Positions 63,241 to 64,000 of a stretch of DNA of 64,000 nt are shown piece after piece (position 1 is the first letter of the stretch; each line of letters opens with the position of its first letter). Made by a program: the position numbers and the translations under genes. A model generated the notes under the pieces. The model did not search any database. It saw only the letters and a program-made list of their open reading frames with translations, and had not been told where the DNA came from. Source of the stretch: Linum tenue. Lineage: Eukaryota > Streptophyta > Magnoliopsida > Malpighiales > Linaceae. The stretch covers positions 61,610,877 to 61,674,876 of the forward strand of contig CAMGYJ010000008.1 of the NCBI GenBank assembly GCA_946122785.1, read 5' to 3'.

Positions 63241-63241
63241 T

Positions 63242-63517
63242 TCACATCCTCACAGGATTAGGTTCAATTCCAAGAGTAATTCTTTCCTCACCGTCCCTCA
63301 AAATCAAAGTTCCCTCATTTACATCAATTAACACCTTGGAGGTGGCAAGGAAAGAGTGTCCTTGTATGAATGGCATCTCAGAATCCACACTTATATCCAG
63401 GATCACAAAATTCGTCGGATAACAGAATTTTCCCACTTGTACTAGCACGTCCTCCACAATACCCCTAGGACTAATGACAGAGTGATTGGCCAATGTGACA
63501 CTAAGCCTAGTAGTCAT
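63242..63517 (-). pseudogene. Element D protease, C-terminal part
   Basis: VISPRGIVEDVLVQVGKFCY, FVILDISVDSEMPFIQGHSF and LATSKVLIDVNEGTLILRDG match the second half of the element C protease (HPRGIIED, FVILDVDED, ILGRPFLATAKALIDV). The ILGR motif is changed to IQGH. Confidence 0.8.
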
Positions 63518-63547
63518 TGGTTCACCTTTGTCTACCTCTTAAAAAGC

Positions 63548-64000
63548 TTAAATGGCATCACATTTATGCTCTCCCCTAAGTCCGCCAATGAATTCTCTAT
63601 GTGATGAGTGAGTACCGATGCAAAGAGGTATGGTGAAACTACCTAGATCGTGTTGCTTTTTGGGTAACCTGTTGTGGATGAAGGCTGAGCACTCCTCACC
63701 TAAGGTGACGTTGGCGAGGTCTTCGAACTTCGGCTTCTTGGAGAGAAGCCCCTTGAGGTATTTTGAAGACCTTGGCATGTGGGCCATTGCTTCAAGGAAG
63801 GGAATGTTAAGGTGGAGTTTTCTCAGCATCTCCATGAAACCTCCACATTCCGCTTCGAATCTTTCCTTCTGCACCCTCGTGGGAAAAGGTAGGGGTGGCG
63901 TGTACTCAGCCACAGGAGGTGCGATTGGCAATGCCTTCCTTGCCACTCCTCTCTTTTCTCGCGAGGTTTCTTCTTCTCTGCCCTCGGGTAGAGGATCTTC
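63548..64000 (-). pseudogene. Element D gag C-terminus and protease active-site region (partial)
   Basis: YTPPLPFPTRVQKERFEAEC, FMEMLRKLHLNIPFLEAMAH, FEDLANVTLGEECSAFIHNR and LPKKQHDLGSFTIPL correspond to the pre-protease block of Athila gag. In a neighbouring frame near 63570 the active site reads LADLGESIN, with Glu where element C has Ala. A frameshift truncates the ORF. It continues past the right end of the window. Confidence 0.8.

Larger units (their letters stand above)
58556..64000 (-). mobile_element. Element D: defective Athila-like retrotransposon, interior
   Basis: Minus-strand element whose 3' LTR is split by C and whose 5' end lies beyond 64000. From right to left: end of gag and protease, post-coding motif, an internal promoter-like region, an Athila-type ORF with coiled coil, internal polypurine module, conserved noncoding region, 3' polypurine tract. 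RT, RNase H and INT are absent: protease (63242) is followed within 350 bp by the motif that normally follows pol. Confidence 0.8.

Overview
This is a gene-poor, repeat-dense stretch of a flowering-plant nuclear genome, probably a eudicot and probably heterochromatic. The evidence is plant-specific mobile DNA: Athila- and Tat-type Ty3/Gypsy elements, Copia relics, a plant L1-type LINE, a Cassandra TRIM with 5S rRNA-like terminal repeats, hAT-type MITEs, and MULEs including one with a plant mobile domain (PMD) gene. I see no convincing single-copy host gene, no rRNA or tRNA gene, and no CRISPR array. Nearly all coding sequence belongs to transposons and most of it is broken.

Layout. 1-5.2 kb: a Gypsy gag relic, two related TIR elements carrying a piece of Copia reverse transcriptase, and a Copia-like LTR relic. 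5.2-7.8 kb: two LTRs in opposite orientation, one apparently inserted beside or into the other. 7.8-23.5 kb: a decayed Tat-type Gypsy on the minus strand (gag, PR, RT, RNase H, plant-type second RNase H, INT) with an antisense intron-containing coiled-coil gene at its 3' end. It is split at its second RNase H by element A (10666-19819, TSD CCTGG). The right LTR of A was later hit by a hAT MITE and by element B (17030-19739, TSD AATCG). Removing both inserts gives LTRs of exactly 1351 bp on each side of A. 25-32.3 kb: a MITE, a LINE with two ORFs (26483-31501) and another MITE. 32.6-36.6 kb: a Copia relic, the Cassandra element and a 384-bp tandem duplication. 36.9-46 kb: a Pack-MULE-like element and a 7.4-kb MULE encoding a transposase on one strand and a PMD protein on the other. 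46-64 kb: element D, an Athila-like element running off the right end, whose 3' LTR is split by element C (46200-57592, TSD AAACT). C is a young full-length Athila-like element with gag-pol.

How parts work together. Elements A, C and D differ in coding content but share a 3' architecture on the minus strand: a motif after the coding region, an internal hairpin plus polypurine module, about 1.5 kb of related noncoding DNA, a second hairpin plus polypurine module, then the 3' LTR. A and D keep these signals without an intact pol, so they look like passengers of autonomous elements such as C. Five LTR types here carry arrays of short lineage-specific motifs, in four cases next to a TATA-like box. 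D has a second such array and TATA box inside the element, upstream of its Athila ORF-like gene, which looks like an internal promoter.
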